Of a stretch of DNA of 64,000 nucleotides, positions 34,103-44,797 are shown in pieces; within the stretch, counting starts at the first letter, position 1, and the number at the start of each line of letters is the position of its first letter. Source of the DNA: Urechidicola croceus (lineage in GTDB: Bacteria > Bacteroidota > Bacteroidia > Flavobacteriales > Flavobacteriaceae); NCBI GenBank assembly GCA_905181865.1, contig CAJIZG010000003.1, positions 761,001 to 825,000 of the forward strand, in the 5' to 3' direction. The notes under the pieces were generated by a model. The model was not told the DNA's origin. It saw only the letters and a program-made list of their open reading frames with translations, and made no database searches. A program made the translations under genes and the position numbers.

Positions 34103-34137
34103 TTGCAAGTAATGAGAAGATTAAACCTCTATCTTTG
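34103..34137 (+). promoter_or_regulatory. Promoter immediately before the SprT-like gene
   Basis: TTG (34103-34105) and TATCTTTG (34130-34137) lie only 7 bases before the ATG at 34144. A transcript starting about 6-7 bases after the -7 element would begin at or next to the start codon, implying a leaderless or near-leaderless mRNA. Confidence 0.45.
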
Positions 34138-34143
34138 TCATTC

Positions 34144-34740
34144 ATGCAAAACGAAGTCATAAATTATATCCCAGAGAACGCTACTGAACTTGTACTTGAG
34201 TTACTCAATGAGTATCCACATGTCCTTAAAATTGTTAATCAAAGACAAACTAAGCATGGTGACTTTAGAAAGACTATTGATGGTAGGTATCAAATAACAA
34301 TTAATAACTCCTTAAACCAATATCAATTTCTACTGACCCTAGTTCATGAAATTGCCCACTTGGCGACTCATTTAAAATACAAAAGAATAAAACCACACGG
34401 AATAGAATGGAAGATCAGTTTTCAGCATTTAATGTTGCCATTTGTACGTCCTGAAATATTTCCAATGAGTATCTTACCTTATCTGGCAAATTATTTAAAA
34501 AATCCAAAAGCGAGCACAGATACAGATGTAAACTTATCACTTGCGATGAAACAATTTAATAAAAAGTCGGATAAGAGTTTTATATTTGAGGTGCCTCTGA
34601 ATGGTGTATTTAGTTTTAAGGACAAAACTTACATTAGGCAAAATAAAAGACGTACTCGTTTTGAGTGCTTAGAATTAAGATCAAAAAGACTTTATCTATT
34701 CAATCAAAATGTAGAGGTTGAACTAGTCACAATAAAATAA
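34144..34740 (+). CDS. SprT-like zinc-metalloprotease-fold protein
   Basis: A 198-residue cytosolic protein with the HExxH zinc motif in VHEIAHLATH (near residue 68) and a preceding strand YQITINNSLNQYQFL, as in SprT/SprT-like proteins. C-terminal basic strands (RQNKRRTRFECLEL) resemble the family's DNA- or metal-binding tail, though its Cys pairs are not complete. Eukaryotic relatives (Spartan) remove DNA-protein crosslinks; bacterial roles are little known. A TTG three codons upstream is possible, but ATG 34144 is preferred. The manC start follows its stop by 3 bases, so the two are co-transcribed. Confidence 0.8.
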   Translation: MQNEVINYIPENATELVLELLNEYPHVLKIVNQRQTKHGDFRKTIDGRYQITINNSLNQYQFLLTLVHEIAHLATHLKYKRIKPHGIEWKISFQHLMLPFVRPEIFPMSILPYLANYLKNPKASTDTDVNLSLAMKQFNKKSDKSFIFEVPLNGVFSFKDKTYIRQNKRRTRFECLELRSKRLYLFNQNVEVELVTIK

Positions 34741-34743
34741 CAT

Positions 34744-35820
34744 ATGAATAATAATTATTTCGGTGTAATAATGGCCGGCGGCATTGGATCAAGGTTTTGG
34801 CCAATGGGAACGGAAGCATTTCCAAAACAATTTCAAGACTTTCTAGGATCTGGAGAATCATTAATTCAAAGTACTTATGCCCGGCTAAAAAAAACGATTC
34901 CATATGACAATATCTTAATTTCAACGAATACAAAATATAAAAATTTAGTCCAAGAACAACTACATTCTATACCGGAAAAACAGTTGCTCCTGGAACCATC
35001 TCTGAGAGATACGTCGGCCGGTGTATTATACGCTGCTTTAAAAATAAATTCTATAAACCCTAATGGAGTAATGGTCATTGCTCCTAGTGATCACTTGATT
35101 GACGATGAGGAAGCTTTTGGCAAGAAAATTAAAGCAGCACTAGACTATTGTCAACAAAACGATGTATTAATGACCTTAGGAATAGAGCCTAGTTCTCCTA
35201 ATACAGGCTATGGTTATATACAATATAAAGAAAGTGCTGATTCGTTTAAAAAGGTAAAACAATTTACTGAAAAACCAACGATAGAAATTGCCGAAGAATT
35301 CATAAAAAGTGGTGACTATTTATGGAATTCGGGTATTTTTATTTGGAGCGTAAAAAGCATTTTAAAAATGTACAAAACTGCGTTACCCGAAATGTTTGAG
35401 TTACTGTCAGGTGGAACTTCTGTTTACAATACCGAAAATGAAATCGATTTTATAAATAACAATTATTCGAAAGCGGAAAGGATTTCTATCGATTTTGGAA
35501 TACTGGAAAAAGCCAACAACATTTATGTATTACCTGTTGATTTTGGTTGGGATGATCTCGGAACTTGGGGGTCATTTCACGACAAACTTCCAAAAGACGA
35601 GCAACATAATGCAGCAGTTGGTGGCGACGTTATTTTTAGAGATGCATCGAACAATATAGTAAGAACACAACCTGGTAAAAAGGTAGTAATTCAAGGGTTG
35701 GAAAATTTTATTGTTGTTGAAAATGAAGATGTTTTATTAATTTGTCCAAAAAATGCTGAACAAGATATTAAAGAAATCAGTTTAGATGTAAAAAATATAT
35801 TTGGAAAAGAATATACATAA
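34744..35820 (+). CDS. manC: Mannose-1-phosphate guanylyltransferase
   Basis: This enzyme makes GDP-mannose from mannose-1-phosphate and GTP for surface polysaccharides and glycoproteins. The 358-residue single-domain form has the pyrophosphorylase signature GVIMAGGIGSRFWPMGTEAF (residues 7-26). The family lysine in this region is at FPKQF, and VIAPSDHLI (near 115), FTEKP (near 177) and NSGIFIW (near 199) follow. It lacks the C-terminal isomerase domain of bifunctional enzymes. It follows the SprT-like gene by 3 bases, a pairing I recall in Flavobacteriaceae, and precedes a decayed DUF389 gene. Confidence 0.93.
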   Translation: MNNNYFGVIMAGGIGSRFWPMGTEAFPKQFQDFLGSGESLIQSTYARLKKTIPYDNILISTNTKYKNLVQEQLHSIPEKQLLLEPSLRDTSAGVLYAALKINSINPNGVMVIAPSDHLIDDEEAFGKKIKAALDYCQQNDVLMTLGIEPSSPNTGYGYIQYKESADSFKKVKQFTEKPTIEIAEEFIKSGDYLWNSGIFIWSVKSILKMYKTALPEMFELLSGGTSVYNTENEIDFINNNYSKAERISIDFGILEKANNIYVLPVDFGWDDLGTWGSFHDKLPKDEQHNAAVGGDVIFRDASNNIVRTQPGKKVVIQGLENFIVVENEDVLLICPKNAEQDIKEISLDVKNIFGKEYT

Positions 35821-35824
35821 TGTT

Positions 35825-37276
35825 ATGAATGATCAAATATACAATCAAAACAATAACGAAAATCAAGCGCCAAAAATCGATATTGGGGTAATTTAGAACG
35901 ATTTTATTTCAAAAAGTAATTTTAGATATTGGGCTTGATACAGATAGAAAATATACCATTCAAGATATAAAAGATAATATTTCTATGAAAGGACATAATG
36001 CTTGTGTATTGGTCTTTTCTGTTTTAATTGCCTCTATAGGTTTAAACATCAGTTCGGCTGTAGTTGTAAATCGATGCCATGTCAATCTCCCATCTTATGG
36101 AGCCTGTTTTAGGAGTTCGTTTATCTATTGGAATAAATGACATAGATACTTTACGTAGATCTTTTGTACATCTTGGTGTTATGGTCAGTTTTAGTTTCGT
36201 AACTTATTTACTTTTTTTTCAACCCCTCTTTTTCAAGATTTAACTCCAGAAATTAAGTCCAGAACAGTTCAAGATGTTCGTGATGTTTTCATAGCTGTTG
36301 CGGGTGATCTTGTTTTAATTATTACGATAAGCAGAAGGTGTAAACAAAAAATATAATTGCTGGAATTGCGATTACCAGCGCTTTGATGACATTATATTTG
36401 GCGGGTTATGCTTACGCCTTTGGTGATTTTTATTTTTTCTTAGCAGCCATGTTATTATTTACAATCAACACCATATTTATTACACTTGAAATATTTCTAA
36501 TCGTGAAATTTCTAAGATTTTCCATAGTTAAATATATCAATTCGGTAAAGCGAAGAAAAATTACTCAAATGGCCTCTACCGTTGCCATTATTATATTTGG
36601 ATTTAGTGTGTTTCAGTTTATAAAATTATATCAGAAGTAGCAATTCAATAATAAGGAAAAACATTTAATTATTAAAATGAAATCGCGAGGTGATCACATT
36701 TTTGATGTAGATAGTAAATTACACTAAAAATGAAATTAAATTATTGGTGTATGGGAATGTGTTAAAGGAACAATAAATTCGTAATTGGAATGAAAGACTC
36801 ATCGATTTTAACTTAATTGATACCAAATTAATATTAGAACAGAGTCAGGATTCCGATTTACAACAAAAAGTAGAAGAACAATCTAATTTATATGCCCGAA
36901 ATCAAGAGATCATCTCTTCTAGAGATCAAAATATCGAAAAAAGAGAAGATCAAATTATACGTCTTCAAAACGAACTAAATAAATATTACAAAGTTTCTTT
37001 TATCCAAATCAGCAAAGAAGCAAAAGCCAATTACAACGTTTTAAAATCGTTGAGTTATGGCAATAACAATAAGTACAAATTTTAAATCTAATGACACGAT
37101 ATCTGTTTTTGGAGCAGCTTGGTATGCTTCAATTCCGAATGCCAAACAACAAGAGAATAAATTGCAAGTGCAGCTTAAAATAAGATTAGATTAGAGTTAG
37201 ACTCTGTAAGGATTATAAAGAACTAAATGCGTTCATACCGTTCTTATAAAGAGAATTTATTAAAATCTAAAAATTA
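35825..37276 (+). pseudogene. DUF389-family membrane protein, multiply frameshifted
   Basis: Pieces in different frames rebuild a TIGR00341/DUF389 protein: DTDRKYTIQDIKDNISMKGH, LIASIGLNISSAVVV, LSIGINDIDTLRRSFVHLGV, AIAVAG-like remains and the intact run AGYAYAFGDFYFFLAAML to FSVFQFIKLYQK (36383-36640). A coiled-coil C-terminal part follows, with QEIISSRDQNIEKREDQIIR. There are at least five shifts and several stops. Relatives have about six membrane helices and unknown function. It lies just after manC, with which it may once have shared a transcript. About 20 further bases separate it from gltA. Confidence 0.75.
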
Positions 37277-37301
37277 ACGGAAATAAAGATCGTTTTATAA
37301 A

Positions 37302-38588
37302 CTATCTCTTTTCTACTGGCACAAACTCACGTAAACTTTCTCCAGTATATATTTGCCTTGGTCTGCCTATTGGCTCATTATTTAAACGCATTTCTTTCCA
37401 TTGAGCAATCCATCCTGGCAAACGACCCAATGCAAACATGACTGTAAACATGTCCGTTGGGATACCCATAGCGCGATAAATAATACCTGAATAGAAGTCA
37501 ACATTTGGATATAATTTTCTAGCTACGAAATAGTCGTCAGCTAAAGCCTGACTTTCCAGTCCTTCTGCAATGTCTAATACGGGATCTTTTACACCTAAAT
37601 TACCTAAAACTTCATCAGCCGCCTTTTTAATAATTTTTGCTCTTGGATCAAAGTTTTTATAAACTCTGTGACCAAATCCCATTAAACGGAATGGATCATT
37701 TTTATCCTTAGCCTTAGCCATGTATTTATTTGTATCTCCTCCATCCTTTTTAATACCTTCTAACATTTCAAGCACCGCTTGATTTGCACCACCATGTAAC
37801 GGACCCCATAATGCAGAGATTCCAGCAGAAAGTGACGCAAATAATCCAGCATGTGAAGAACCAACAATTCTCACTGTAGATGTAGAACAGTTTTGTTCAT
37901 GATCTGCATGAAGAATTAATAATTTATCTAAGGCATTAACTATAATCGGATTTTGAATATACTTTTCATTTGGTTGTTTGAACATCATTTTTAAAAGGTT
38001 CTCTATATAGCCCAATGATTTCTTTCCATAATCTAACGGTAACCCTTGCTTTTTACGCATCGTCCAAGCTACTAACACCGGAAATTTCCCTAATATCCCA
38101 ACAACAGAATTATACATATCTTCTTCTGAGTCAATATCTACAGCACCTGGATTAAAAGCAGTTAAAGCACTTGTTAGAGAAGATAAAACACCCATAGGAT
38201 GTGCAGATTTTGGAAAAGCATCTATAATCTTCTTAATATCATCATCTACAACAGAATTCTTCTTAATATCGCTATTAAATTTATCCAACTGTTCTTGTGT
38301 TGGTAATTCTCCGAAAATCAATAAAAATGCAACTTCTAAAAAGTCTGCCTTTTCCGCTAACTCCTCAATAGAATACCCTCTATAGCGTAAAATTCCTTTT
38401 TCACCTTCCAAAAAAGTGATTTCACTCAAACATGAACCGGTATTTTTATAACCTCTGTCAATCGTTATTACTCCTTCAGTTACTCCTCTTAATTTAGAAA
38501 TATCAATAGCACTTTCATCCTCAGTTCCTGTATATATAGGGAATTCATACACTTTACCTCCTACTTCTAACTTTGCTATTTCTGACAT
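37302..38588 (-). CDS. gltA: Citrate synthase
   Basis: GltA condenses oxaloacetate and acetyl-CoA in the TCA cycle. The 428-residue protein is the hexameric, Gram-negative type. The N-terminal domain has IDRGYKNTGSCLSEITFLEG, followed by ILRYRGYSIEELA. The catalytic residues sit in LHADHEQNCSTSTVR (His), GPLHGGANQAV (His) and the C-terminal VDFYSGIIYRAMGIP (Asp). It has its own promoter (38623-38654) and lies downstream of eno. Its 3' end faces the decayed DUF389 gene. Confidence 0.97.
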   Translation of the reverse strand: MSEIAKLEVGGKVYEFPIYTGTEDESAIDISKLRGVTEGVITIDRGYKNTGSCLSEITFLEGEKGILRYRGYSIEELAEKADFLEVAFLLIFGELPTQEQLDKFNSDIKKNSVVDDDIKKIIDAFPKSAHPMGVLSSLTSALTAFNPGAVDIDSEEDMYNSVVGILGKFPVLVAWTMRKKQGLPLDYGKKSLGYIENLLKMMFKQPNEKYIQNPIIVNALDKLLILHADHEQNCSTSTVRIVGSSHAGLFASLSAGISALWGPLHGGANQAVLEMLEGIKKDGGDTNKYMAKAKDKNDPFRLMGFGHRVYKNFDPRAKIIKKAADEVLGNLGVKDPVLDIAEGLESQALADDYFVARKLYPNVDFYSGIIYRAMGIPTDMFTVMFALGRLPGWIAQWKEMRLNNEPIGRPRQIYTGESLREFVPVEKR

Positions 38589-38622
38589 ATTTTATCTGTT
38601 TTATAATTCATTTATTTGAGCT

Positions 38623-38654
38623 GCAAACTTACGAAATATTGACTTAAAATAAAA
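38623..38654 (-). promoter_or_regulatory. Promoter of gltA
   Basis: On the minus strand TTTT (38654-38651), exactly 19 bases, then TAAGTTTGC (38631-38623). The -7 element is perfect; the -33 element has T for G. It is 35 bases before the ATG. Confidence 0.65.
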
Positions 38655-38722
38655 GTTTAATTTTTTTACAAAATACTAAGTAGTTCTATTTCTCATCCTA
38701 AATTCCTAGTAATAGGATACAT

Positions 38723-38788
38723 AAAAAAAACCAGTATTCTATAGAATACTGGCCTAAATTTTTAATAACGGTCAACCTATTTTAGGCC
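38723..38788 (-). terminator. Terminator hairpins between eno and gltA
   Basis: CCAGTATTCTATAGAATACTGG (38731-38752) is a near-perfect stem followed on the minus strand by T8. A second inverted repeat, GGCCTAAA (38751-38758) with TTTAGGCC (38781-38788), overlaps it by two bases and could compete. Confidence 0.82.
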
Positions 38789-38802
38789 AACTTAAACTAA
38801 AC

Positions 38803-40113
<1,311 letters not shown>

Positions 40114-40123
40114 TTATAAGTTT

Positions 40124-40132
40124 GCAAAGATA
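40124..40132 (-). promoter_or_regulatory. Bacteroidota -7 element of eno
   Basis: TATCTTTGC on the minus strand matches TAnnTTTGC, 32 bases before the ATG. A TTG lies 16 bases further upstream, closer than the usual 19. Confidence 0.5.
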
Positions 40133-40190
40133 CGAAACACCTAGGAATCAACATTAAAGTTGTGTTGATTTCTTACATTATTCTTAAATA

Positions 40191-40223
40191 AAAAAAATGG
40201 AGTTTACAATTTGTAAACTCCAT
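40191..40223 (-). terminator. Terminator of carA
   Basis: ATGGAGTTTACAA (to 40209) pairs with TTGTAAACTCCAT (40211-40223) and a T-run follows on the minus strand. It begins just after the carA stop codon. Confidence 0.88.
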
Positions 40224-40227
40224 TTTT

Positions 40228-41334
40228 TTATTTAACTCTTTTAATATTTTCAATAAACTCATCAAATAAATACGCTGAATCGTGCGGTCCAGGACTTGCC
40301 TCTGGATGATATTGAACCGAAAAACAATTTTTATTCTTCATTCTCATTCCTGCTACGGTTCCGTCATTCAAATGTTCATGTGTTAATTCAAAATCTGAAT
40401 TTGCTTCTAAAGATTCTTTTTTTACGACAAATCCATGATTCTGTGAAGTAACCTCCCCTTTACCTGTAATTAAATTTTTCACAGGATGATTGATACCTCT
40501 GTGCCCATTATGCATTTTGTAGGTTTCAATTCCATTTGCCAATGCAATTATTTGGTGTCCTAAACATATTCCAAATAATGGTAAATCTCTAGAGATAATT
40601 TCTTTTGCAACTTGCTGAGCACCTACCAAAGGTCTTGGATCTCCAGGTCCATTTGACAAAAAGTAACCATCCGGATTAAAGTTTTTCATATCTTCGAAAC
40701 TAGCATCGAATGGAAATACTTTTACATAACATCCTCTATTAACAAGATTTCTCAAAATATTCTTTTTAATCCCAATATCTAATGCGGAAATTTTTAGAGG
40801 AGCCTTTTCGTCTCCTACAAAATATGATTCTTTTGTAGAAACAACGGAAGCCAATTCTAGCCCATTCATATCTGGTTGATTCGCCAATGCTACTTTTATA
40901 GCATCCAAATTTTCTAAATCTGTAGTTATTACAGAATTCATGGCACCTTTATCACGAATATATCGCACAACAGCACGTGTGTCAACATCAGAGATTGCCA
41001 TTAAATTTTCCTTTTCAAAGTATTCTTTTAAAGAACCATTTGATCTTTCTCTAGAATAATTAAAACTGAAATTTTTACAAACTAATCCTGCTATCTTAAT
41101 TGAATTAGACTCTACTTCATACTCATTTACACCATAATTACCAATATGTGCATTAGTAGTTAACATCATCTGCCCATAATAAGAAGGGTCAGTAAATATT
41201 TCTTGGTAACCTGTCATTCCAGTGTTATAACAAATTTCACCAAATGACGTACCCTCTATTCCTACCGATTTCCCTTCAAAAAAAGTTCCATCTTCTAATA
41301 ATAAAATTGCTTTTTTGCGCTGTGTATAATTCAC
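40228..41334 (-). CDS. carA: Carbamoyl-phosphate synthase small subunit
   Basis: CarA is the glutamine amidotransferase subunit that passes ammonia to CarB for carbamoyl phosphate, a precursor of arginine and pyrimidines. The N-terminal CPSase domain has LEDGTFFEGKSVG and FTDPSYYGQMM. The class I glutaminase has PLFGICLGHQIIALA (nucleophile Cys), and the His-Glu pair is in SVQYHPEASPGPHDS. The family start suggests GTG at 41334 (NYTQRKK follows). A TTG at 41361 would add nine residues but sits at the edge of the upstream terminator. No carB is adjacent. It follows the ribosomal block but is separated by a terminator. Confidence 0.92.
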   Translation of the reverse strand: MNYTQRKKAILLLEDGTFFEGKSVGIEGTSFGEICYNTGMTGYQEIFTDPSYYGQMMLTTNAHIGNYGVNEYEVESNSIKIAGLVCKNFSFNYSRERSNGSLKEYFEKENLMAISDVDTRAVVRYIRDKGAMNSVITTDLENLDAIKVALANQPDMNGLELASVVSTKESYFVGDEKAPLKISALDIGIKKNILRNLVNRGCYVKVFPFDASFEDMKNFNPDGYFLSNGPGDPRPLVGAQQVAKEIISRDLPLFGICLGHQIIALANGIETYKMHNGHRGINHPVKNLITGKGEVTSQNHGFVVKKESLEANSDFELTHEHLNDGTVAGMRMKNKNCFSVQYHPEASPGPHDSAYLFDEFIENIKRVK

Positions 41335-41365
41335 TTTTTTTGTCTTAAATTTCGATTTCAAATAT

Positions 41366-41401
41366 AAAAAAAAGGATAAACTATCAATTAGTTTATCCTT
41401 T
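41366..41401 (-). terminator. Terminator of the ribosomal-protein block
   Basis: AAAGGATAAACTA (41371-41383) pairs with TAGTTTATCCTTT (41389-41401), a 13-bp stem with a 5-base loop and a T-run on the minus strand. It follows rplQ. Confidence 0.9.
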
Positions 41402-41426
41402 AATATTATTAACTACTTATCCATTA

Positions 41427-41924
41427 TTACTCTTTAGTAACTTCTAGTTCAGAAGTTGTTGGTGTTTCTTCAACTGCATCAACGGGTGCTGGGGTAGCTT
41501 CAACTTTTTTGCTTTTTCCTCTACGCGTAGTTTTCTTTTTCTTCTTGCTGTTAGGATTGTAGATTTCATTGTAGTCCACTAATTCTACCATAGCCATAGA
41601 AGCATTATCTCCTTGACGATTTCCCAACTTGATAATCCTTAAATAGCCTCCTGGGCGGTCTGCAACTTTTACCGATACTTCCTTAAACAATTCAGTAACT
41701 GCAAATTTATCTCTCAAATAACTAAATACAATTCTTCTATTGTGAGTTGTATCGTCTTTTGACTTTGTAATTAAAGGCTCAACAAACTGACGTAATGCTT
41801 TTGCCTTTGCTATTGTTGTATTGATACGCTTATGTTCAATTAATGAACATGACATATTCGCTAACATCGCTTTTCTGTGCGCTGTCTGTCTTCCTAAGTG
41901 ATTAAATTTCTTTCCGTGTCTCAT
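41427..41924 (-). CDS. rplQ: 50S ribosomal protein L17
   Basis: L17 binds 23S rRNA near the peptide exit tunnel. The core is standard: [37 protein letters not shown], then [20 protein letters not shown]. At 165 residues it has about 45 more than E. coli L17. The added C-terminus is first very basic ([15 protein letters not shown]) and then acidic and Pro/Thr-rich, as in other Bacteroidota. It is the last gene of the alpha operon, after rpoA. Confidence 0.97.
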   Translation of the reverse strand: MRHGKKFNHLGRQTAHRKAMLANMSCSLIEHKRINTTIAKAKALRQFVEPLITKSKDDTTHNRRIVFSYLRDKFAVTELFKEVSVKVADRPGGYLRIIKLGNRQGDNASMAMVELVDYNEIYNPNSKKKKKTTRRGKSKKVEATPAPVDAVEETPTTSELEVTKE

Positions 41925-41984
41925 GACATTTGCTTTTTACTTTCATCTTGCATCAACCCATTTAGAGGAGCAAAATATGAAAGA

Positions 41985-42977
41985 TTATTCTTTATCTAGT
42001 TTATACTTACTTAAATCCATTCCAAAATTTAAACCTTTTACTGCAACAAGTTCATCAAGCTCAGTTAAAGATTTTTTACCGAAGTTACGGAATTTCATTA
42101 AGTCATTTTTGTTAAATGATACTAGGTCACCTAACGTATCGACCTCTGCCGCTTTTAAACAATTCAATGCTCTTACAGATAAATCCATGTCAATCAACTT
42201 CGTTTTAAGTAATTGCCTCATGTGTAATGACTCTTCGTCATATGTTTCTGTTTGCGCAATTTCATCAGCTTCTAATGTAATTCTCTCATCTGAGAACAAC
42301 ATAAAATGATGAATCAAAATCTTAGCCGCTTCTGTTAAAGCATCTTTAGGAGAAATAGAACCATCTGTTATCACATCAAATACTAATTTTTCATAATCAG
42401 TCTTTTGCTCAACACGGAAATTTTCAACAGCATACTTTACATTCTTAATAGGTGTATATATTGAATCTGTAAAAATTGTTCCCAATGCTGCCGCTGCCTT
42501 TTTATTCTCATCCGCTGGTACAAAACCTCTACCTTTTTCAATAGAAAGTTCAAATTGTAAATTAACCGAAGATTCCATATTACAGATTACCAAATCAGGA
42601 TTTAACACCTGAAAGCCTGAAATATACTTTTGTAAATCTCCTGCTGTTAACTGACCTTGATCAGATACTGATACATTAACAGTTTCTCTATCTGTATCAT
42701 CAATTTGTTTTTTAAAACGAACTTGTTTTAAATTCAAGATGATCTCAGTAACATCTTCTACAATACCTTTAATAGTAGAAAATTCATGCTCAACGCCTTC
42801 AATACGAATTGAAGTTATTGCATACCCTTCTAAAGATGAAAGTAAAACTCTTCTCAAAGCGTTACCAACCGTCAAACCAAATCCTGGTTCTAAAGGTCTG
42901 AATTCGAATCTACCTTCAAACTCAGTAGAGTCAATCATTATTACTTTATCGGGCTTTTGAAAATTTAATATTGCCAT
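41985..42977 (-). CDS. rpoA: DNA-directed RNA polymerase subunit alpha
   Basis: The alpha subunit dimerises to nucleate RNA polymerase assembly. The N-terminal domain shows [20 protein letters not shown] (about residues 30-50) and the dimerisation region. The C-terminal DNA- and activator-binding domain has [20 protein letters not shown] and [20 protein letters not shown]. The 330-residue length is normal. It follows rpsD by 22 bases and precedes rplQ. Confidence 0.98.
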   Translation of the reverse strand: MAILNFQKPDKVIMIDSTEFEGRFEFRPLEPGFGLTVGNALRRVLLSSLEGYAITSIRIEGVEHEFSTIKGIVEDVTEIILNLKQVRFKKQIDDTDRETVNVSVSDQGQLTAGDLQKYISGFQVLNPDLVICNMESSVNLQFELSIEKGRGFVPADENKKAAAALGTIFTDSIYTPIKNVKYAVENFRVEQKTDYEKLVFDVITDGSISPKDALTEAAKILIHHFMLFSDERITLEADEIAQTETYDEESLHMRQLLKTKLIDMDLSVRALNCLKAAEVDTLGDLVSFNKNDLMKFRNFGKKSLTELDELVAVKGLNFGMDLSKYKLDKE

Positions 42978-42999
42978 AGTTTAGATTGGTATCTTAAGA

Positions 43000-43605
43000 T
43001 TATTTAGAATATAACTCAACAATTAATTGTTCTTTGATATTTTCTGGAATTTGCAATCTTTCTGGAACAGATACAAACGTACCTTGCAGAGTAGCACTAT
43101 TCCATGTAAGCCATTCGTAAACATTGCTCGTATTAGCCAATGAATTTTCAATCGCTTCTAAAGATTTAGATTTTTCTCTTACTGCAATAACATCTCCTGC
43201 CTTTAAAGAATAAGAAGCTACATTTACGATCCCTCCGTTTACCGTAATATGTCTATGTGAGACTAATTGTCTAGCTGCATTACGCGTAGATGCAATTCCT
43301 AAACGAAATACTACATTGTCTAAACGAGACTCAGCCAATTGTAATAAGATCTCACCAGTGATACCTTTACTACTTGAAGCTTTTTTAAATAAACCTCTAA
43401 ATTGACGCTCCAATATACCATACGTATATTTTGCTTTTTGCTTTTCCTGCAACTGAACAGCATACTCAGATTTCTTACCTCTTCGTTTGTTGTTACCATG
43501 TTGACCTGGAGGAAAATTTCTTTTTTCAAAAGACTTATCGGGTCCGTAAATTGCTTCCCCAAATTTACGTGCAATTTTAGTTGTTGGTCCTGTATATCTT
43601 GCCAT
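43000..43605 (-). CDS. rpsD: 30S ribosomal protein S4
   Basis: S4 nucleates 16S rRNA 5'-domain assembly. The 201-residue protein starts [20 protein letters not shown] and has the S4 RNA-binding domain ([20 protein letters not shown], then [16 protein letters not shown]). The family start motif YxGPxxKxxRR is kept as [12 protein letters not shown]. In other bacteria S4 represses this operon; no such site was identified here. An 80-base spacer separates it from rpsK upstream. Confidence 0.98.
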   Translation of the reverse strand: MARYTGPTTKIARKFGEAIYGPDKSFEKRNFPPGQHGNNKRRGKKSEYAVQLQEKQKAKYTYGILERQFRGLFKKASSSKGITGEILLQLAESRLDNVVFRLGIASTRNAARQLVSHRHITVNGGIVNVASYSLKAGDVIAVREKSKSLEAIENSLANTSNVYEWLTWNSATLQGTFVSVPERLQIPENIKEQLIVELYSK

Positions 43606-43685
43606 TTCTTTTTATGTTAATAGGGATTATGAATTAAGGCTTAACTCCTTCGATAATCTAATTCCTATTGTTAGAATTAATTTAA

Positions 43686-44066
43686 TTATACTCTTCTTCT
43701 CTTAGGAGGACGACATCCATTATGTGGCATTGGCGTAACATCGATTATCTCTGTTACTTCAATTCCATTATTATGAAGTGTTCTCATCGCGTTTTCTCTT
43801 CCGTTTCCGGGTCCTTTAACATAAGCTTTCACTTTTCTTAAACCTGCTTCATGTGCTACTTTTGCACAATCTTCAGCGGCTGTTTGAGCAGCATAAGGAG
43901 TATTCTTTTTAGAACCTCTAAAACCCATTTTACCAGCTGATGACCACGAAATTACATCACCTCTTTTATTCGTCAAAGAAATAATGATATTATTAAATGA
44001 TGCCGTTATGTGTGCTTCACCAACCGCTTCAACAATAACCTTACGCTTTTTACTTGTCTTTGCCAT
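43686..44066 (-). CDS. rpsK: 30S ribosomal protein S11
   Basis: S11 lies in the 30S platform near the mRNA exit. The 126-residue protein has [40 protein letters not shown] and the C-terminal [18 protein letters not shown], all family hallmarks. It is 11 bases downstream of rpsM in the alpha operon order. Confidence 0.98.
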   Translation of the reverse strand: MAKTSKKRKVIVEAVGEAHITASFNNIIISLTNKRGDVISWSSAGKMGFRGSKKNTPYAAQTAAEDCAKVAHEAGLRKVKAYVKGPGNGRENAMRTLHNNGIEVTEIIDVTPMPHNGCRPPKRRRV

Positions 44067-44077
44067 TCTATTCGTTA

Positions 44078-44452
44078 TTATTTAGTTGCTTTCTTTTTAT
44101 TCGCTACTGTTTTACGCTTACCTTTTCTGGTTCTAGAGTTGTTTTTTGTTCTCTGACCTCTTAACGGTAATCCAGTTCTGTGACGAATACCTCTGTAACA
44201 TCCTATGTCCATAAGACGTTTGATGTTCAATTGAGTTTCAGAACGCAATACTCCTTCAATAGAATAAGTTCCTGCTTGTTCCCTAATTTTCCCGATTTCA
44301 TCATCGCTCCAATCTTGAACTTTTTTACTCTCGTCAACGCCTGCAGCCTCTAAAATCTCTTGCGATCTGCTCCTTCCTATTCCAAAAATATAAGTTAATG
44401 CTATAACTCCTCTTTTGTTTTTAGGGATGTCAATACCTGCTATTCTTGCCAT
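44078..44452 (-). CDS. rpsM: 30S ribosomal protein S13
   Basis: S13 forms inter-subunit bridges in the 30S head and contacts P-site tRNA. The 124-residue protein begins [20 protein letters not shown]. It has the signature [20 protein letters not shown] and a basic tail ending in NKKKATK. It lies just after rpmJ with a 2-base gap. Confidence 0.98.
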   Translation of the reverse strand: MARIAGIDIPKNKRGVIALTYIFGIGRSRSQEILEAAGVDESKKVQDWSDDEIGKIREQAGTYSIEGVLRSETQLNIKRLMDIGCYRGIRHRTGLPLRGQRTKNNSRTRKGKRKTVANKKKATK

Positions 44453-44454
44453 AA

Positions 44455-44571
44455 TTATCCTTGTCTTTGTTTAAATCTAGGATTCTTTTTATTGATTACA
44501 TATAATCTGCCTTTTCTACGCACAATCTTGCACTCGGCACTTCTTTTCTTTACTGATGCTCTAACTTTCAT
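44455..44571 (-). CDS. rpmJ: 50S ribosomal protein L36, zinc-free form
   Basis: A 38-residue protein: [20 protein letters not shown], then [18 protein letters not shown]. It is the standard L36 at the usual place between infA and rpsM. The zinc-ribbon ligands of the C+ form (three Cys and one His) are mostly gone: only one Cys is left, and the third Cys and the His are Asn and Phe. So this is the C- form that needs no zinc. Confidence 0.96.
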   Translation of the reverse strand: MKVRASVKKRSAECKIVRRKGRLYVINKKNPRFKQRQG

Positions 44572-44581
44572 CGTTTATAAT

Positions 44582-44797
44582 TTAATATCTATAAGTAATT
44601 CTTGCCTTCGTTAAATCGTAAGGACTCATTTCTAACTTAACCTTATCACCTGGTAATAACTTAATGTAATGCATTCTCATCTTACCAGATATATGTGCCG
44701 TTACAATATGCCCATTCTCTAGTTCTACACGAAACATCGCATTTGATAATGCTTCTGTTATTGTTCCGTCTTGCTCTATTGCCGATTGCTTCGCCAT
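44582..44797 (-). CDS. infA: Translation initiation factor IF-1
   Basis: IF-1 blocks the A-site during initiation. The 71-residue S1-fold protein has [40 protein letters not shown] and [20 protein letters not shown], all typical. Its ATG overlaps the secY stop by one base (TAATG), so it is translated by coupling to secY. Adk and map, which lie here in many bacteria, are absent. Confidence 0.98.
   Translation of the reverse strand: MAKQSAIEQDGTITEALSNAMFRVELENGHIVTAHISGKMRMHYIKLLPGDKVKLEMSPYDLTKARITYRY

Noticed and set aside
33965-34162. A 65-codon open frame upstream of the SprT-like gene
   Set aside because: It overlaps the gene's promoter and start, shows no family features and has no partner frame upstream.
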